Shown piece after piece: positions 28,173 to 29,428 of a stretch of 29,428 nt of DNA (positions are counted from its first letter, which is position 1; each line of letters opens with the position of its first letter). The position numbers and the translations under genes are program-made. The notes under the pieces were generated by a model. That model made no database searches, was not told the origin of the DNA, and saw nothing but the letters and a program-made list of their open reading frames with translations. This stretch comes from a virus. The stretch is from positions 1 to 29,428 of IMG/VR virus record IMGVR_UViG_3300033995_000064; one strand, given 5' to 3'.

Positions 28173-28291
28173 TGTTCTTGTTGGTTAGTTCAAAAATATG
28201 CTCGTCTTTCCGAGCCGTCAGCGTTCTATTGAAAACGGGAGTTGTTGCGCCTATCCCTTATTACATTTCGTGTTTAGATACGGGGCAATTT
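28173..28291. other. short non-coding gap with two small hairpins
   Basis: No gene is visible. On the minus strand GGGG and CCCC flank a nine-base loop near 28280-28296. GCTCG and CGAGC flank a six-base loop near 28200-28215 and are followed by a T-run. A TATTTTTG promoter-like box lies at 28198-28191 without a convincing -33 partner. A weak terminator/promoter pair is possible. Confidence 0.35.
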
Positions 28292-28549
28292 TTACCCCTT
28301 ATCCTTTTCCATATTGGTTAACTCAATTAAAGCGGCTTTTTGGTTCGTTTTGTATTCGTGTTTCAGTCGCTCGCAATACAACGCTGCATCTAACATCTCC
28401 TCCTGTAAGTGCGTAACCCAGTCAATGAAGTCTAAATCAGTTCGTGTCAACATAGTGCCGTACTTCTCTATCCCTCGTTGTGAACGGTCATAAAACTTAC
28501 TCATCACTTTGAGTACAATCGGATCTTCTACTTGTAGCTTTAGGTTCAT
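28292..28549 (-). CDS. MazG-like / nucleotide-pool phage protein, 85 aa
   Basis: The start at 28549 (MNLKLQVEDPIVLKVMSKFY) gives an ATGA overlap with the exonuclease stop. A longer frame would overlap that gene by 40 bases. The segment DRSQRGIEKYGTMLTRTDLD, then DWVTHLQEEMLDAALYCERL, has the E-E-x-x-D helix pattern of all-alpha NTP pyrophosphatases. It is truncated relative to full MazG, so activity is uncertain. It is common in phages beside recombination genes by my recollection. Confidence 0.66.
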   Translation of the reverse strand: MNLKLQVEDPIVLKVMSKFYDRSQRGIEKYGTMLTRTDLDFIDWVTHLQEEMLDAALYCERLKHEYKTNQKAALIELTNMEKDKG

Positions 28550-29226
28550 AGGAATTTCATTAATGTGTCGTAATACAATCTGCAATCTTCTATACGGTCT
28601 TTGATTTGTTCAATGACTGCTTCGTCTTTTTGTACGTAGAATACTTTTACTCTGCGGTTTTTTGGGATTTGACTAAACTCGTGTTTGCGCAGAATCTCCT
28701 CACGTAAATCATAGTCCTCGTCAATCTTATGCAGTTTCCAATGCGCTCTGCGGATTTCATCCTCTACCATTTCGATAGGTGTATCAACAAGACAATAACA
28801 AAGCATTGACTGCTGCTTGCCAGTTAGCCACATATAACCCTGTAGCTGATAAAAGTAGTCTTTGTTAGGGATTTCGGTATCAAAAAACGGAAAGGTAGTA
28901 GCATCCCAAGAGCTTTTCACGTCAAGCAATACATCCTCCGTGTTTACGTCAGGTGTTCCCTTTATCCAATCGTTCTCAAAATACTGCTCGTTCTTGTAGA
29001 TAAAGTTTACGTCTAACACATCATTGACAAGTGAGATAGATAAATCCTCAACTGCGTTACCTTTGTCCGTGTAACGGCTTGAAAACTCCTTCCTGATTCC
29101 GTATTTCTCTTGCAGCACGAGTTCGTGGATGTAAGTTTTTGCCGTTTGGGATAGTAGTTCGCTTTTAGAGCGTGGTGTTGCCATAATCTTTCCTATGGCA
29201 GAACATCGAATCTTGAGAGCTTTCAT
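28546..29226 (-). CDS. YqaJ-like viral exonuclease (PD-(D/E)xK), 226 aa
   Basis: This protein is the expected partner of ERF: it resects double-stranded DNA ends to give single strands. The core is GTPDV with D93, then LLDVKSSWD with D102-V-K104, and the YFYQLQGYMW segment (Q127, Q129, Y131) typical of the YqaJ/lambda-exonuclease group. GNAVED near 56-61 supplies the upstream Glu. Length matches the family. ATG 29226 overlaps the ERF stop as ATGA. Confidence 0.88.
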   Translation of the reverse strand: MKALKIRCSAIGKIMATPRSKSELLSQTAKTYIHELVLQEKYGIRKEFSSRYTDKGNAVEDLSISLVNDVLDVNFIYKNEQYFENDWIKGTPDVNTEDVLLDVKSSWDATTFPFFDTEIPNKDYFYQLQGYMWLTGKQQSMLCYCLVDTPIEMVEDEIRRAHWKLHKIDEDYDLREEILRKHEFSQIPKNRRVKVFYVQKDEAVIEQIKDRIEDCRLYYDTLMKFL

Positions 29227-29428
29227 AGTGCGTTAAGAATATCGATTTGACCTTCCGTTAATTCGAATGATAATTCAAGTTGCTCTCGTGTAAATTGACC
29301 TTTGGAAATAGCTTTTACTGCTTCTTCAAATCTTTTAGAATCTAAAGTTCGTTTCTTATCCGTCTTTGAGTCGTCTTTCTTTACTTGCTCACCTGATGCA
29401 TCCGTGTCTTTGTCGGTTACTAAACCAA
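29223..29428 (-). CDS. erf: ERF-family recombinase, C-terminal part (cut by window edge)
   Basis: The frame enters from the right edge as GLVTDKDTDASGEQ and continues through a Lys/Asp/Ser-rich linker to a helical C-terminus (FTREQLELSFELTEGQIDIL) ending NAL. Joined over the eight shared bases it continues the LSAALGL of the left-edge fragment, giving the typical ERF segment ALGLVTDKD. The flexible linker and small C-terminal domain are usual for ERF proteins. The stop overlaps the exonuclease ATG. Confidence 0.88.
   Translation of the reverse strand, partial: GLVTDKDTDASGEQVKKDDSKTDKKRTLDSKRFEEAVKAISKGQFTREQLELSFELTEGQIDILNAL
29421..29428. repeat. 8-base terminal direct repeat, right copy (TAAACCAA)
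   Basis: This repeats positions 1-8. See the ERF fragments for the in-frame join. Confidence 0.8.

Larger units (their letters stand above)
201..28945 (+). repeat. dispersed, strand-biased word CGTGTTT (consensus TYCGTGTTT)
   Basis: By hand count CGTGTTT occurs 37 times on the plus strand but AAACACG only 4 times, where base composition predicts about 1 to 3 of each. Examples start at 201, 1153, 2683, 4302, 6786, 6828, 7380, 8437, 9381, 10638, 16558, 17103, 19221, 21656, 21860, 24662, 26642, 27039, 28049, 28357 and 28939. The base before is T (19), C (12) or G (6), never A. None occurs between about 10,645 and 16,557. On the coding strand the word falls in all three frames (Lys-His, Asn-Thr, Thr-Arg). 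Confidence 0.7.

Noticed and set aside
1-29428. Search for tRNA genes, CRISPR arrays, integrase, attachment sites and insertion sequences
   Set aside because: None could be supported by eye: no spaced repeats of CRISPR type, no transposase or recombinase motifs and no cloverleaf with CCA-type end.

Overview
The window looks like a complete small tailed-phage genome of about 29.4 kb from a phage of a Bacteroidetes (Flavobacteriia-like) host. All convincing genes lie on the minus strand, so the genome reads from high to low coordinates. The first and last 8 bases are identical (TAAACCAA). Joining the ends through that overlap restores one uninterrupted 178-codon ERF recombinase gene, so the molecule is circular, circularly permuted or terminally redundant and the window is cut inside ERF. 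Reasons for a Bacteroidetes host: starts are preceded by A-rich sequence rather than Shine-Dalgarno motifs, the best promoters match the TTG-N19-TAnnTTTG form typical of that phylum, and many proteins resemble families I associate with Bacteroidetes phages. I see no integrase, tRNA or CRISPR array, so a lytic lifestyle is the simplest reading.

Early/replication-recombination unit (about 5447 down to 1, then 29428 down to 27379): a dyad-rich control region (5447-5806) and a good promoter (5414-5443) lead into small genes, a DnaA domain IV-like protein, a structured leader, a winged-helix replication initiator, a RecA/DnaB-fold helicase, a NinG-like nuclease, ERF single-strand annealing protein, YqaJ-like exonuclease, a MazG-like protein, a small protein with an SSB-type acidic tail and a small helix-turn-helix protein. 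A terminator at 27379-27404 closes the unit.

Late unit (27369 down to 5807): a second host-type promoter drives a phage sigma factor, then small proteins, terminase small and large subunits, a tail-chaperone-like gene with a T9 slippery run leading into a second ORF in the -1 frame, tail completion proteins, two large distal-tail proteins and the tape measure. Next come prohead protease, coiled-coil head proteins, a scaffold-like protein, major capsid, a tail-tube candidate, a portal fused to a MuF-like domain, a connector and a tandem-repeat fibre. The unit ends with holin, M15 endolysin, a one-piece spanin and a metallophosphoesterase, followed by a terminator at 5807-5831. Two strong internal terminators bracket the tail-tube candidate and follow the capsid gene.

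The most notable signals are: (1) the -1 frameshift arrangement, which would swap one roughly 90-residue C-terminus for another; (2) a strand-biased DNA word, CGTGTTT on the plus strand (AAACACG on the coding strand), counted by eye 37 times against 4 inverted, in all three reading frames and with no A before it; (3) an AACGTTAT box exactly 6 bases before four start codons; (4) ACGCTATGA at three early starts and inverted beside two terminators; (5) a possible structured RNA at 3717-3806; (6) an operator-like array at 5515-5741. Functions named here come from motif reading and memory of protein families, not from database searches.
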